Positions 23,310-36,181 of a DNA stretch of 64,000 nt are shown in pieces. Location of the stretch: assembly GCA_022749755.1 (NCBI GenBank), contig CM040453.1:10859368-10923367 (forward strand). The letters are read 5' to 3'. Below the pieces are notes generated by a model. That model saw only the letters and a list, made by a program, of their open reading frames with translations, was not told the DNA's origin and ran no database searches. Origin of the DNA: Azadirachta indica. Its lineage: Eukaryota > Streptophyta > Magnoliopsida > Sapindales > Meliaceae. Position numbers and translations under genes: made by a program. Every line of letters starts with the position of its first letter. Position 1 is the stretch's first letter.

Positions 23310-24510
23310 GAGATGACACTTTGACTAAACGTTGGAAAGGGAGAAAATTTTGTGTTCCCAAAGGATTATACGTTGAGATATACGGAGTCTATTAGATACA
23401 AAATCTTAACATCTATAATCTTTATCCTCAATATCATACCCCATAAAGGAGAATAGAAGAGCCTTGAGTTGTAATTTTGTATGCTCATGAGGTTAAAGGA
23501 GAGCAAAAATACGCATGATAAAAAATCTTTAGAAGATTATAATCAGGAGAAATCCTATACAATCACTCGTAAAGAAATTGATTAACAATAATTAAGTAGT
23601 TGGCTGTAAGAGCGACTTTCTCCCAAAAATGCTCTAGATAAAAGGTAGAAATAATGAGTGCACAAATTATTTCAATGATGTGTTTGTGTTTGCATTTAGC
23701 TATATCATTTTGTTGGCATGTGTCAAAGTAAGATCAAAGATGAAAAGTTTCATTACTCTAATAAATTCTATAGCTTTATCAGTGGAAAAAAAAAACTTTA
23801 ATATACAACAACAAAATTGTGTTTGAATGATTTTAGTAAAATGATGATAAATTTTCATCCATTGTAATTTGGTTTATAAGATAAATCCAGGTATAATGAG
23901 AATAATAATCTATGAAAATAACAAAATACATGGAGCCTTTGTAGTAGCAAGTGTCTCCAAATATCATAATAAATTAAATTAAACAAAGCATGAGAAAGAG
24001 AGTCATTATTGCTGAAAGATAAAACAATATGTACTACTAAACGACAAGAGAAACAATCAACTTTGTAAAGTAATACAGTACCCAAAACAATGTTGGAAGC
24101 TAGTGAAAGAAAAAAGCCGAGTGACAAATGGTCTAGTAGAGAATGCTAAGACTTAGGGAAAGAGCAAAAGTGATAGAGGCAACAGACTAAAGAATGAGTG
24201 ATAATTGGGCGAAAGATGAAAATTGATAAGTTCGGATAGATGTCCAACTTTACGACCTATCCTAATCATTTGGCATGTCTTAAAATACTGCATAAAACAT
24301 ACAAATACGATAAAAAAAAAAACACGAAGATTAGGATCACACATTTGACCAACAAACAAAAAGGTTGAGAGTGAGATTTGGAATTAGAGAAGTATCAAAT
24401 AAAGAGAAATTAGATAAAGTGACATGACCTAAGTGACTAACGTGCATAGTAAATCTATTTACAATCATAATAATAGGTAAATTAGGGAAGTAGATTTACA
24501 AGAAAAAATA
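23310..24510 (-). pseudogene. Ty1/copia pol remnant at the A/B boundary
   Basis: On the - strand, fragments in order resemble copia: a protease/pre-integrase part (SHLGHVTLSNFSL near 24,440), then RIGRKVGHLSEL near 24,250, then the integrase zinc region (CFSCRLV... NLIYYDIW at about 23,920-24,060), then an integrase stretch like DTCQQNDIAKCKHKHIIEI near 23,720, and finally NRLRISQ...LWEH near 23,370. Stops and shifts throughout make it inactive. The same fragment with the same breaks occurs at 33,970-35,180, so it was already dead when the unit was copied. Confidence 0.7.
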
Positions 24511-25488
24511 ATAGAATGTACAATTACATGATTATTATTAGAAACTTCTTGAATGCATATTTCTTTGCTATATATGTTAACTTTTATACCATATAATACC
24601 TAATTGATTCGTCTTATCATATATGTTTAATGAATATAAAAAATTCGTAAAAGCTTATTGATTAATTTGTAATAATCAATATCCTGATATTGATACTTTG
24701 GTTAGAGAATTTTAAGATAATCTTTTTAAAAAAAAGAAAAAATAAATTTATTTATATAATAATTTGAATTTAACCGTATGATAAAATAAAAATAAATTGT
24801 AATATTTCTTTTATAAATATTACAAGTAAGTAACCTAATCTCCCTCAACTTATTGTGAGTGAAGTTTGAACTCACACCTCTTGCACTAATTGAATCAACA
24901 TATAATAAGAATAAATTATTATAGAATATATATATATGTAAATATATATGGGAAAAAAGGAGACAAAAATTGTTGTAACTCTTGTGAGGAAGTTGATGAC
25001 TTTATGATGATGATATATAAATTTAATTGATTTATATATTACCAATTATGATTAAAACTTTATTGGTGATGGGTCATACCGTGACAGATACTAATATAGT
25101 TCATATTTTTAAACTATATTGTTACTATTTTAATTTTTCAAATTAAATTATAACATGGCAAAATGTACATTAATTAATTAATTAAACATGTAATGCTCCC
25201 TTAGTCCTTTTCACAATATTCATGGTCTAAATTTTCTCTCTTTCTTTCTTTTCTTTTCCTTTTTTGGGACAAAGATTATCTTAAAATTCTCTACCAAAAT
25301 ATCGATATATGTAACAATATTAGTTATCGCAAACTAATCAATTAGGTTTTACTAGTTGTTTATATTAATTAAACATATATGATAGGTATTATGCTATACC
25401 TAGTTAGCATGCACGCATTTTCTCCATCATAAATGAATCGCAATAGATTGACTGTAAATTTAATAGTCATCCAAAGAAGGTATCTACC

Positions 25489-25542
25489 GACGTCGATTAT
25501 AGTGGATATGGAATGAAAATTGCAGTCAATGCTACTGAATAA
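25489..25542 (+). pseudogene. Fossil phytocyanin C-terminus, unit B
   Basis: Same fossil as in unit A, reading DVDYSGYGMKIAVNATE and stop. The second residue is Val where unit A has Ile. Unit C shares the Val. Confidence 0.7.
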
Positions 25543-25693
25543 TTAATTACTATTCCTTGTTAATTAAATGAAAATGCTTACGTTTATTACCGATTATCGT
25601 TTTTGTTTGAACCCAATCAGTTATAACGCCCATATATATATATATATATATACAACAAGCAACGTTATAGTTTCTATAACATTACCCTTCATC

Positions 25694-25701
25694 TATAAAT
25701 A
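25694..25701 (+). promoter_or_regulatory. TATA box of phytocyanin B
   Basis: TATAAATA, 92 bp before the ATG. It is followed by CATTCTTG where copy A has only CTCTTG, a 2-bp difference shared with copy C. The upstream TA microsatellite is longest in this copy. Confidence 0.6.
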
Positions 25702-25785
25702 CATTCTTGATCTTTCTTAGCCAGCCAGTTTCATGGCTTTTGTGTGCATATATACATACACATATACTTATTCTACTTAATTAAA

Positions 25786-26172
25786 ATGAGACAAACTGTG
25801 TTAATTGGAGTGGGCTTTCTACTCTTATTCCTTCAGTGTACATTAAGAAAAGCTCACGCGAAGGAGTATCTTGTGGGGGACAAATATGACGGATGGGGTC
25901 CGGATCCTGAGTTAATGACCAACTGGACAAAGGGCAAGCACTTCAAAGCGGGAGATATATTGATATTCCATTACGATTATATATGGAAGACAGTTGATGT
26001 AGTAGAAGAAGCAGCATACAAAAAATGTGACGCAACTGATCATGTGAAGGCTATATACGCCTCAGGATATGATCGGGTCGTATTAGAGAAAGGACCAAAC
26101 TACTTTATTTGTGATGATTTATATTTCGATTATTGTAGGCTTGGAATGAAACTTGCCGTCAATGCAACCTAA
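25786..26172 (+). CDS. Phytocyanin lacking both copper histidines, copy B
   Basis: 128 aa. It is identical to copy A except Leu for Ile at residue 20, inside the signal peptide. It has the same loss of the two copper-ligand histidines (Lys68, and a Cys109-Cys117 loop without His) and the same retained Cys81/Cys117 disulfide pair and Met121. Promoter, leader and 3' end are also near-identical to copies A and C, so all three may be expressed together. It lies on the opposite strand to the GDSL gene downstream and ends about 2.3 kb from that gene's stop codon. The 10,613-bp distance from copy A equals the array period. AATAAA is at 26,220. Confidence 0.9.
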   Translation: MRQTVLIGVGFLLLFLQCTLRKAHAKEYLVGDKYDGWGPDPELMTNWTKGKHFKAGDILIFHYDYIWKTVDVVEEAAYKKCDATDHVKAIYASGYDRVVLEKGPNYFICDDLYFDYCRLGMKLAVNAT

Positions 26173-26219
26173 CACTTTTGGAATAAAAAAATGAACCTTG
26201 TAAGATGTTTTTGAAATTC

Positions 26220-26225
26220 AATAAA
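26220..26225 (+). terminator. Poly(A) signal of phytocyanin B
   Basis: AATAAA 48 bp after the stop codon; conserved in the sister copies. Confidence 0.55.
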
Positions 26226-26624
26226 AGAAAACTACCAAGAAAATAAACACCTTGCAAGATATAATTGAATATATCAAAAATTATTATTTCGTTTTCTTTT
26301 CCTCATTCTTTACAATTAAATTTTGACTTTGATCATATGATAAAATAAAAATAAATTGTAATATTTTTTTATAAATATTCTAAGTATATAACCCTATCTC
26401 CCTCAACTTATTGTGAGCAAAGTTTGAATCTTATACCTCTTTGTGCTAATTGAACCAACATATAATAAGAATAAATTGTTATGTATAAAATATTTCCAAA
26501 AAACCTTTCCTGATTGAATATTTATCAAATCTGGATGACACTTACAACAATATTTGTCTAGTGTACATAATAAATTAAGTAATTTATCAAAATATTAATT
26601 TAGACTAAATTCAGAATTAGGGAA

Positions 26625-26755
26625 ATCTCAGATAAAGAGAAATTAGATAAAGTAATACAACCTAAATGACTAACATGCATAGTAAATCTATCTACAGTCT
26701 GAGTAACAGATAAATTAAGGGAGTATAGTTACTAGAAAATATAGTAAAGCCTCCA
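26625..26755 (-). mobile_element. Short copia fragment downstream of phytocyanin B
   Basis: Same fragment and position as 16,010-16,145 in unit A. Confidence 0.55.
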
Positions 26756-27392
26756 ATTACATGATTATTATTAGAAATTTTTTGTATGCATTTATCTTTG
26801 CTATATATATTGAATTTGATACCTAAATAATACCTAATTGATCTGCTTTTATCATTTGTGATTAATTAATATAAACAACTAATAGAATCTAGCTGGCTTG
26901 TTTTTAATAATTAATATTGTGGTATTGATACTTTGATAAAGGAATTTAAGATAAATTTTAAGTAATCTTTTCTTAAAAGAAAAAGAAAGGAAATTTAAAC
27001 CATGAATATTGTGAAAAGGACAAAGCAAGCAATACGTGTTTAATTAATTAATTAATTAAATGTATAATCATAATTTTTTTTACGTTTTTAACAGTTAATG
27101 TAGAAAGAGTGTAAAAAGGGACTGTTGATCCTTCCCTTAATCAAGTTTATATTTTAATATAATTATTACATATGAATAATAATATCATAATATACTAATG
27201 ACATTTTTATATACGAATTTACTAAATAAATACAAAAACAGGAAAAATAAGTAAAAATAGAGAATTTATTCCCTATGTGGGGTCGAGAATCTCCATCCCT
27301 TTCTCATTATATTTTATTGAATAATAGAGTGAGAAATTATGATCAAAATTAAAATAGGTTAAGGCCTTCTCAACCACACTTCGGCTTTTATT

Positions 27393-28440
27393 ATCTTGTA
27401 AGATGATCTCGTTGTTCAGACATTTTAAGGCAATAAACATTTTCGAGCATTTTATTGTTATTTTCAAAAACTATTTTCAAAAGGTGATTAAAAATTGAAC
27501 ACTTAATTAATATTTTTGAATGAAACGAAATTTTTTACGACACAAAAAGCGTTCAATTACTATAAATATTTGTTTTCAAAAAATCATAACACAATAATTA
27601 TAAAACTTAGACCCACAACATCACATACGTTAAGACCCTGAAATTTGTCTTCTTCCATCTTTTTTGAAGTAAACAATAATCCTAACAACTTTTGTAAATG
27701 AGAATTATGATTAGGAATCATAAACAGCAGAACCAATTTATAAATCCTCTAATCTGACTCAGCAATCAAAAAGGCAATAAAATAAGAAGAGAACCTAGGT
27801 ATTACATTCAATCTCCTTGTAGGAATCCTTTTGCCATCTATGTTCCATTATAAACAAGTCTGTGTTTTCTAGACGAAACACCATACATAAAACTCACCTA
27901 ATTATGCTACGTTTTTCTTGTAGCCCAAGATTATTTTCTAATTTCTAAAATAAGCAAATAATTTTAGAATCTGTCTAATAATATTTTATCGATCCGGATG
28001 AAACTTGCCTCCATCTCTTTTATAAGAAAATGACCTTTCGCTTTGTACTTGAGTAGAACTAGTACCGAGCAAACTCAACTAAAGAGTAATTCAGGGGTCT
28101 TAATCCTTAACATCTTCTATATCTCAAATAGGCTCATAATAAAAAGTTGCGTAAGTTTTTAATTGAAAAACAGTCGCTTAGTTAAATCCAATAATATAAA
28201 CCAAAATACTTTTGAGTTAATTATCACAAAATTCATATTTTATGCTGATAAATATTTTCATAAGAATAACTCTAAATCCCCTCAATATTCCAAAGCCTCG
28301 AATCATATATAGTATTGCAACTTATGTCAGCTAGCTATTACAATGTACCACTAATAAATCTTTAAGAGCAGTTCAATTTCGCTGTAAAATTATTGGAAGT
28401 TTGTGTATATTTGGTCATGAAATTAAATAGTTCATAAGAC
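27393..28440. other. Non-coding 3' flank of the GDSL gene, unique to unit B
   Basis: Sequence not shared with units A or C. No coding region, element end or RNA was recognised. It includes the 3' UTR of the GDSL gene, which is transcribed leftward. Confidence 0.45.
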
Positions 28441-28444
28441 AACA

Positions 28445-29863
28445 TTAAACAGAAAGTATTTGATTAGAAACCCATTTGTTGGCAGCCTGCGTGTAATGAA
28501 CGCCATCCCAGCTAATAAATTTTGAGGGTTCTTGACAACCAGACCCATATACCCCTTCTTTACTTTGTCCGCACCGAACACGGAACAGATTCTCTTTGTC
28601 TCCACAACAGAACTTAAATGGGTCGTCAAATCCTAAGAAAAGTATATTGCAAAAGAATTAAAACACTTGATATATACAATGCAAGAATATCAATTGTATC
28701 GACTTTTTAAGAGAAAAAATACTACCCAAATTCTTGGCATTGCTGATCAGTCTGTACTTTGCAGCATAGATGTCAACATATGTAATTGCAGCTCCAGTTA
28801 ACTCTATCCTCAATTTGTTTGCTGTTTCTTGCAGCTGCTTGTTGAATTCTATAGCAACTTCATTGAAGGATTTGATACAACCATGTTGATCACGGGTTAA
28901 ATTAGCATGCTGGATGACATTGACAGGCAAGCAACCAGCAGGTCCAGTGTTGTGGATCCAAAATGCCTTCCCTCCATGACCTTGTTCATATATGTTCTGA
29001 AAATAAAAATTAAAATAAATTTATTATTTAATCAGCCTCAACATATAATTTCTATAATTATTAAGCATTTACTACTTACTTTAACAGATAAAGCAAACTG
29101 GTCAACAACATCTGTAACTATCGGACGAATTTGATCTAAACTCATTGAAAGAAGTGTTGTAAGATCATTTTGTCCGATATCAAAAACATAAAGAGCCTTT
29201 GCAAAGTCTTCTTGTCTTGGCAGCGTGGCTCTTTCTGAGTCATTCTTGGCTAATTAAGAGAATATAAAAAAAAAAAAATGAAATAACTATGTTAATGAGC
29301 ATTTTATTACATTATTTAATGAAAATCAAAAATTGTATATTTACCTTCATTGTAGAGTTTTCCTACATGGGATTTGAATTCTCTAAAGTGCATAATCTCT
29401 TCGCCAAGGAAAGAAGGAGCAGTATCTACATTCAATTTTCTAATGCTTGCTCCTGCTCTTGCAAAATTAGCACCGAAGCGAAAATTCAGCTCCGGCGAAT
29501 TGTCGTAGGCATTCAGGTAAGGCAATTTTAAGTATTCAGCTGCATAAATTAAAAGAATTAGATAGTTTTTAAGTTTGCGAAAAGGATTGAAACTTACTGT
29601 TTAAATAAATATGAGACTAGAAATATAAAAATTATTTATATGTTACCTATAAAATCAATTATTAAATGGCCGTCACATATTCTATTCGGTGCATTTGGAG
29701 GTCCTGGCGGCCCAAGTTTAAAGCCACCGGTTGCTGAGTTTGAGTCCCCAAAATTGTATATTGCAGGATACTTATACGAGTTTAAAACACTAGCGCTCAC
29801 AACACTAAACTCAAACGCTAGGAGTAAAAGAAAACCAATGTAGAGCATTTTGATAGTATCCAT
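28445..29863 (-). CDS. GDSL esterase/lipase, ENOD8/At5g14450-type
   Basis: Five exons on the - strand: 29863-29647, 29539-29345, 29249-29080, 28996-28726 and 28632-28445. All introns are GT-AG and the phases join to one open frame of 346 aa. A signal peptide (about residues 1-25) predicts secretion. All SGNH-hydrolase blocks are present: GDS with Ser41, Gly95 in FGANF, Asn165 in DIGQND, and Asp327/His330 in SWDGVHY. FWIHNTGPAGCLP is the hallmark of the plant subgroup that includes ENOD8. The protein should be an active ester hydrolase, but the substrate cannot be told. Two oddities stand out: the usually invariant Asp after GDSNS is Ala (GDSNSATGG), and about a dozen residues that normally lie between that motif and RxCDGRLxIDF are missing. 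It sits inside the phytocyanin array on the opposite strand. Confidence 0.9.
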
Positions 29864-29870
29864 GTGAAAT

Positions 29871-30215
29871 TCTGAATGATGAAAATTCAAGCATTAGTGA
29901 AGGTTAGAAAGCAGAAAAAGAAATAAAAAATTGAGCAAATGAAGTAAAAAATTAAGCAAGCAAGAACTTTTATTTGCATATTAACAATAAATTTCGCAAG
30001 ACAGATTAATAAAATTTCTAAAACCATATGTTCAAGATCAAATCTTTTTATCAGGAAAAAACAATTATAAACATCAAACACCAAATTCCATCTTCTGAAA
30101 TCAAACGATCTTAACAATTATACAAGATCTACTAACGAGAGAGAGATTACCAGGGAGTGAAGAAATGGCTACTCGGCTACTCTCACAATCGAGCTTTGAG
30201 GAGTTGTTTGTAGTA
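29871..30215 (-). other. 5' UTR with intron of the GDSL gene
   Basis: Reading leftward, a leader exon from about 30,205 to 30,151 ends CCTG before GTAATC, and an acceptor ATTCAG sits at 29,872, eight bases before the ATG. This gives a 5' UTR intron of ~280 bp. It is inferred from splice consensus only. Confidence 0.4.
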
Positions 30216-30235
30216 CAAAATGGAGGGATTTTTTC

Positions 30236-30245
30236 TTATATATAA
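30236..30245 (-). promoter_or_regulatory. TATA box of the GDSL gene
   Basis: TTATATATAA, reading the same on both strands, lies ~30 bp before the proposed leader. This is the only TATA-like site between the leader and the next 300 bp of upstream sequence that is well placed. Confidence 0.5.
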
Positions 30246-30249
30246 TGTT

Positions 30250-31190
30250 GGATTTTTTTGGGGGGAAAGTATATTATCGCCGTTGGATGCATTGCGATGG
30301 ACATGATACTTTTCACCTTTTTTTTTTATACAGTCTCTTTTAATTTCAAAATTTTAGTTGGAAAAAGTTAAATTTATTTGTTTTTTCTTTAATTAATGAA
30401 ACCTCATCAACTAATATTTAATATTTCATAATTCGTACTAAAAAAAATTAAGCATGTAATAAAAGAGTTAAAAAAATATGTCGTTATCATCAAGTTATCA
30501 ATTATTTTGTCAAAATTTAATAATTTAATTTAATAATTTAATAAGACAGCTGGCTACTTCAGTAACAAACAAAGCTTCCTCTCCAAAAAATGCAAACATC
30601 ATTTAACTCTCCTTTAATGCTCTGCAATTCTATTAATTCCACTACCACATAACATATACATCAATTGAGTTTTGACATTAATTAATGAAAACGAAATCAA
30701 TTAGGTTTTGTTAGTTCATTACATTAATTAAAATTTCTATAATTAAACTTCGCATTCATTAAACAATTAATGATTATAATACAGTAAATTCCTACCACAC
30801 ACAGAAAAAGAGAGAGAGTTGTTAGGTGAATGTCAATGTAACTTGTTAATTCAACTAAAGAGTTAGTACTATCTTTTGAGATAGGTTACAAATTAAGAAA
30901 TATTTAATATAAATAATAAGTTTTAAAATTCAATTACATATCTATATTTTACAATTAAAAGTTAAACTTCCATATTTATAATTTCTCTTCTCCAAATAAT
31001 TAATTATATTACAGAATAATCAAGAGATTAGTTGAACATGATAAGTTTAAGTGTATATTATAATGTAAACTCATTTATATGATTGATCAAAGAATGAATG
31101 ATAATACATGAAATAAAAGTGTATATTATAATGCAAACTCATTTATATTATTGTATATTCTTTTACTCGTTCTTAAATTTGATAGAAATT
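30250..31190. other. Upstream region of the GDSL gene
   Basis: No gene. About 30,690-30,770 is the reverse complement of the MITE-like block found near 21,405 and 32,085 (CTAATT/AATTAG, TTAATTAAAATTTCTATAATTAAACTTC). Confidence 0.45.
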
Positions 31191-31520
31191 AAACTCGCTG
31201 CAAATATAAGATGAAACCTTGGGCATTTACTCGGAAGCTTAGTGTTTTTTGCGACTGTTGCTTTGTTGCTTTTGCTGCTGGGAACTGATGCCCTGCTTAT
31301 GAAATAAAACTCAATTGCTGCTTATTGCCCTGCTGCTCCTACGTGGATGCCCTGCTTGGACTATTACTTCTTTTGTCCCAGTGCTTAGGTTTTGTCATAG
31401 AGAGGAGATTTTTTAATATCTTCTTTTGTCATCTTATGATGGTTTGGTATTTGTTTCACTCCTTTAGTTTTTAATAACATTGCCTTTCTTTTGATGTTTA
31501 AATTTACTAAAAAAAAAAAT
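31190..31520 (+). mobile_element. Probable LINE 3' end with poly(A)
   Basis: An isolated GC-richer stretch (GCTTTTGCTGCTGGGAACTG, CCCTGCTGCTCCTACGTGG) runs into TTTGATGTTTAAATTTACT and 11 A. This is the layout of a truncated plant LINE. No target-site duplication was found and the left end is uncertain. Confidence 0.4.
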
Positions 31521-31809
31521 CTGGGGTGTAACTTGATGTTAATATACAATATGTATTAGTGGAGTACAATTATTGAACATGATATGTTGGAATATTATCA
31601 TGATATGTCTCACACTAATTAATATAGATATTTGAAACACGGTTAGGTACAAAATTAATTAGCGTTTGATTAATTGCCCATAATTTACTATGATAAGTCA
31701 AAGTTAAACTTTTTAGTTGAAGTTAATGAATTTAGTACATAAAAGTGTGTATTATGAGTAGGTCGTGTTGTTTCATCAGTATCTCCTAATTTATCTACAA
31801 ATTAAAGCT

Positions 31810-33965
31810 TAACGAATTTAACCATTTATCATAGCCATTGAAATGAGTAGTTGCAATATAACTATCGAATTTATAAAACTTATTTATTCAAAAATTTTCT
31901 ACTACTTCAGATCATTAATTTTTGTTAATTATTATATATATATATATATTGAAGTCACTTTCTCTACCTATATGTGCATTGAGAATTGAGAAGGGTTCTT
32001 GGCTTTTAAAGTGCTTTGCTTTTCTTTGTACCAAGTAGAAAAGAAAACAAATTCAACAATTTAATCACCAATCTTAAGAATGTGGAGTTTAATTATAGAA
32101 ATTTTAATTAATGTAATTAAACAATTAGCAAATCCTAATTGATTTCATTTTCAATAATTAATGTAATTAACCAGTTAACTGGTAAAGAGCAGGATTCTCC
32201 TTCATTGGATGCATTTTCTTGTTAAATATAATGTTTGAGAATTAGAATAATATGAAGTGACTAATCCTCCCGAGAATCAGAGGTTTTCTCATTAAAATTT
32301 AAAATAATTTTCTTTGATTTACGGCTTAAAATATATGCGCGCCACATTTCATGATGAAATATAAAAGTTTTAGAAAGATTAAAATAATTATTTCTTTCTT
32401 TCATCAATTTAATTATTGTTAAAATCTGTTAAAATCCTTTTTCTCCCTTCTTTTTCCTCTAGAGCTTTGGTTTATTTTTCATTTATTTAAAGGGATCGTA
32501 AAATTTTAGAACGTTCATTCTATTTAACATAATGATAGAGATAGTTAACTAACAAGATGCTTCTATTAAATGTTAATTTGAATTATACAAGTGTATTCAT
32601 TAATTCTTTTCTTAAAATGGAGAGTTTGTCAGAATTTATAATTAGGTTTTTGAAATGAATTGATATTGAATCATGCAATGTAGTGGTAATTAAGTATGTA
32701 CGTTAAATGTTATGTAAATTGAGTTGAAAAAAAAATCAAAGTTATTATAAGTGGCTAATTCTTAGCCATTACTTATCTTTAATGATGATAGATTGTAATT
32801 AATACTCATTAATTATAATTATATACAAGCATTTATTTCTAGTAGTTGGTGCATTTAATTTCATTAATTATTACACAGTTCATATTAAAATATTATCATT
32901 GATAAACTAAACGAGCTTGAAATAAATGATAAATTGAAAAAATTACGAAATATATTGTTCTTATTGTATTATTTATTTCTCAATTATTTTTAAAATTTTA
33001 ATGAATCTTCTAGAGAAGTTTTTAATTAATTACATAATAAATTAAATTTGAACACAGAATAGATTACATAAAATATGAATGCAAAATAGGGATGTGTAAC
33101 CAAAAAATTATTTTGCATTTCTATAACAAGTAGAAAGAGATAAAATTGAAAACTCGTTAGTGTTTATGCTTGGGTATATTGTTGTTGTTGTTGTTGTTGT
33201 TGTTGTAACTAATAGATAAAATAATTCTTTTTATGATAATTGATTGGTGTGATACAGGTCACTAAAAGAATATATTTACAGCAATTAGCAATTTTTATAT
33301 ATTTTTATTTGCGAATATATTTATAATCCCTGAACTGCTAAAAACTAACAGAACAGGATATAAATGTTTCCACTTTAATAGTTAGTCTCTGGTATATAAA
33401 TTGTTCGGAATGCATTAGAAAAAGCAAGAAAAAAGAACTAAATTGTCATGATGAAAAACACATATCTTTATTTTTTTTTTTAATTAAGCATAGGCATGCA
33501 AATGTCCTTATCTATTATTTTTAATTGATAAATTACTATTATTGTACCAAGAAATAATCTTATTTTTTAATAAATTAAGAATTTAATCAATATTTTTAAA
33601 ATTATGCGACTAATCAAACTATTAAGTCAAATTTTTAGGAACTTAGAAGTCCTTTACTCTACAAACTATTATATACAAATTTTACATGGTCTAACAGTAC
33701 TATTTCAATGTAAATATAAAATCGATGAAAATAAATTAACTTTATGACAATTATAAAACAAAATCATATTAGTTTATATAAATTTTCTAGAAAATTTGTA
33801 TCTCTAACGCTATTTTAAAATTATTTTGAGTTTTATTTTTTCACAAAATGCGATTCAATTTATATTATTCATTAATTACTTTCATGCATATTGTACGTTA
33901 GGCTCAATAAATTTCGCGTGAGTTTTGCATTTGAGGAAATGAAACTTTGTCAGATACATACACCT
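31810..33965. repeat. Segment Y, copy in unit B
   Basis: Nearly identical to 21,140-23,300, including the TTG microsatellite (about 33,178-33,206) and a member of the ~150-bp repeat (about 32,500-32,650). Confidence 0.85.
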
Positions 33966-33969
33966 ATAA

Positions 33970-35180
33970 AGTTATTAGTAAAAGGGGTGAGATGACACTT
34001 TGACTAAACGTTGGAAAGGGAGAAAATTTTGTGTTCCCAAAGGATTATACGTTGAGATATACGGAGTCTATTAGATACAAAATCTTAACATCTATAACCT
34101 TTATCCTCAATATCATACCCCATAAAGAAGAATAGAAGAGCCTTGATTTGTAATTTTGTATGCTCATGAGGTTAAAGGAGAGCAAAATACGCATGACAAA
34201 AAATCTTTAGAAGATTATAATCAGGAGAAATCCTATACAATCATTCGTAAAGAAATTGATTAGCAATAATTAAGTAGCTGGCTGTAAGAGCGACTTTCTC
34301 CCAAAAATGCTCTAGATAAAAGGTAGAAATAACGAGTGCACAAATTATTTCAATGATGTGTTTGTGTTTGCATTTAGCTATATCATTTTGTTGGCATGTG
34401 TCAAAGTAAGATCAAAGATGAAAAGTGCCATTACTTTAATAAATTCTATAGCTTTATCAGTGGGAAAAAAAAACTTTAATATACAACAACAAAATTGTGT
34501 TTGAATCATTTTAATAAAATGATGATAAATTTTCAATCAACTCTAATTTGGTTTATAAGAAAATACAAGTATAATGAGAATAATAATCTATGAAAATAAC
34601 AAAATACTTGGAGCCTTCATAATAGCAAGTGTCTCCAAATATCATAATAAATTAAATTAAACAAAGCATGAGAAAGAGAGTCATTATTGCTGAAAGATAA
34701 AACAATATGTACTACTAAACAACAAGAGAAACAATCAACTTTGTAAAGTAATACAGTACCCAAAACAATGTTGGAAGCTAGTGAAAGAAAAAAGCCGAGT
34801 GACAAATGGTCTAGTAGAGAATGCTAAGACTTAGGGAAAGAGCAAAAGTGATAGAGGCAACAGACTAAAGAATGAGCGATAATTGGGCGAAAGATGAAAA
34901 TTGATAAGCTCGGATAGATGTCCAACTTTACGACCTATCCTAATCATTTGGCATGTCTTAAAATACTGCATATAACACACAAGTGCGGTAAAAAAAAACA
35001 CGAAGATTAGGATCACACAGTTGACCAATAAACAAAAAGGTTGAGAGTGAGATTTGGAATTAGAAAAGTATCAAATAAAGAGAAATTAGATAAAGTGACA
35101 TGACCTAAGTGACTAACGTGCATAGTAAATCTATTTTCAGTCTTAATAATAGGTAAATTAGGGAAATAGATTTACAAGAA
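33970..35180 (-). pseudogene. Ty1/copia pol remnant at the B/C boundary
   Basis: Duplicate of 23,310-24,510 with the same broken integrase and pre-integrase frames (NLIYYDIW, RIGRKVGHLSEL). A few private changes, such as an earlier stop after YYDIWRHLLL, show some divergence since copying. Confidence 0.7.
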
Positions 35181-36181
35181 AAAATAGTAGAATCTACAAT
35201 TATATGATTATTATTAGAAACTTCTTGAATGCATATCTCTTTGCTATATATGTTAACTTTTATACTATATAATACCTAATTGATTCGTCTTATCATACAT
35301 GTTTAATTAATATAAAAAAACTCGTAAAAGTTTATTGATTCATTTGTAATAATCAATATCCTGATATTGATACTTTGGTTAGAGAATTTTAAGATAATCT
35401 TTTTAAAAAAAAGAAAAAATAAATTTATTTACATAATAATTTGAATTTAACCGTATGATAAAATAAAAATAAATTGTAATATTTCTTTTATAAATATTAC
35501 AAGTAAGTAACCTAATCTCCCTCAACTTATTGTGAGTGAAATTTGAACTCACACCTCTTGCACTAATTGAATCAACATATAATAAGAATAAATTATTATA
35601 GAATATATACATATATGTAAATATATATGGGAAAAAAGGAGACAAAAATTGTTGTAACTCTTGTGAGGAAGTTGATGACTTTATGATGATGATATATAAA
35701 TTTAATTGATTTATATATTACCAATTATGATTAAAACTTTAATGGTGATGGGTCATACCGTGACAGATACTAATATAGTTCATATTTTTAAACTATATTG
35801 TTACTATTTTAATTTTTCAAATTAAATTATAACATGGCAAAATGTACATTAATTAATTAATTAAACATGTAATGCTCCCTTAGTCCTTTTCACAATATTC
35901 ATGGTCTAAATTTTCTCTCTTTCTTTCTTTTCTTTTCCTTTTTTGGGACAAAGATTATCTTAAAATTCTCTACCAAAATATCGATATATGTAACAATATT
36001 AGTTATCGCAAACTAATCAATTAGGTTTTACTAGTTGTTTATATTAATTAAACATATATGATAAAACAAATCAATTAGGTATTATGCTATACCTAGTTAG
36101 CATGCACGCATTTTCTCCATCATAAATGAATCGCAATAGATTGACTGTAAATTTAATAGTCATCCAAAGAAGGTATCTACC

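Larger units (their letters stand above)
13917..24525. repeat. Segmental duplication, unit A
   Basis: First and most complete unit of the array: phytocyanin fossil, phytocyanin gene, X (16,772-21,012), Y (21,140-23,300) and copia remnant (23,310-24,510). The left border is where ATTACATGATTATTATTAG starts, the same sequence that begins units B and C. Long stretches are almost base-for-base identical to B and C. Confidence 0.85.
24526..35190. repeat. Segmental duplication, unit B
   Basis: Order: phytocyanin fossil and gene (24,526-27,393), a foreign 4.4-kb block with the GDSL gene (27,393-31,800) in place of X, then Y (31,810-33,965) and the copia remnant (33,970-35,180). The homology to unit A stops inside CTTCGGCTTTTATT near 27,393 and resumes near AATTTAACCATTTATCA at about 31,815. 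Confidence 0.85.

Noticed and set aside
23855..24359. Two adjacent ORFs on the - strand as a possible small gene
   Set aside because: They are pieces of the decayed copia integrase and pre-integrase region, broken in both copies.
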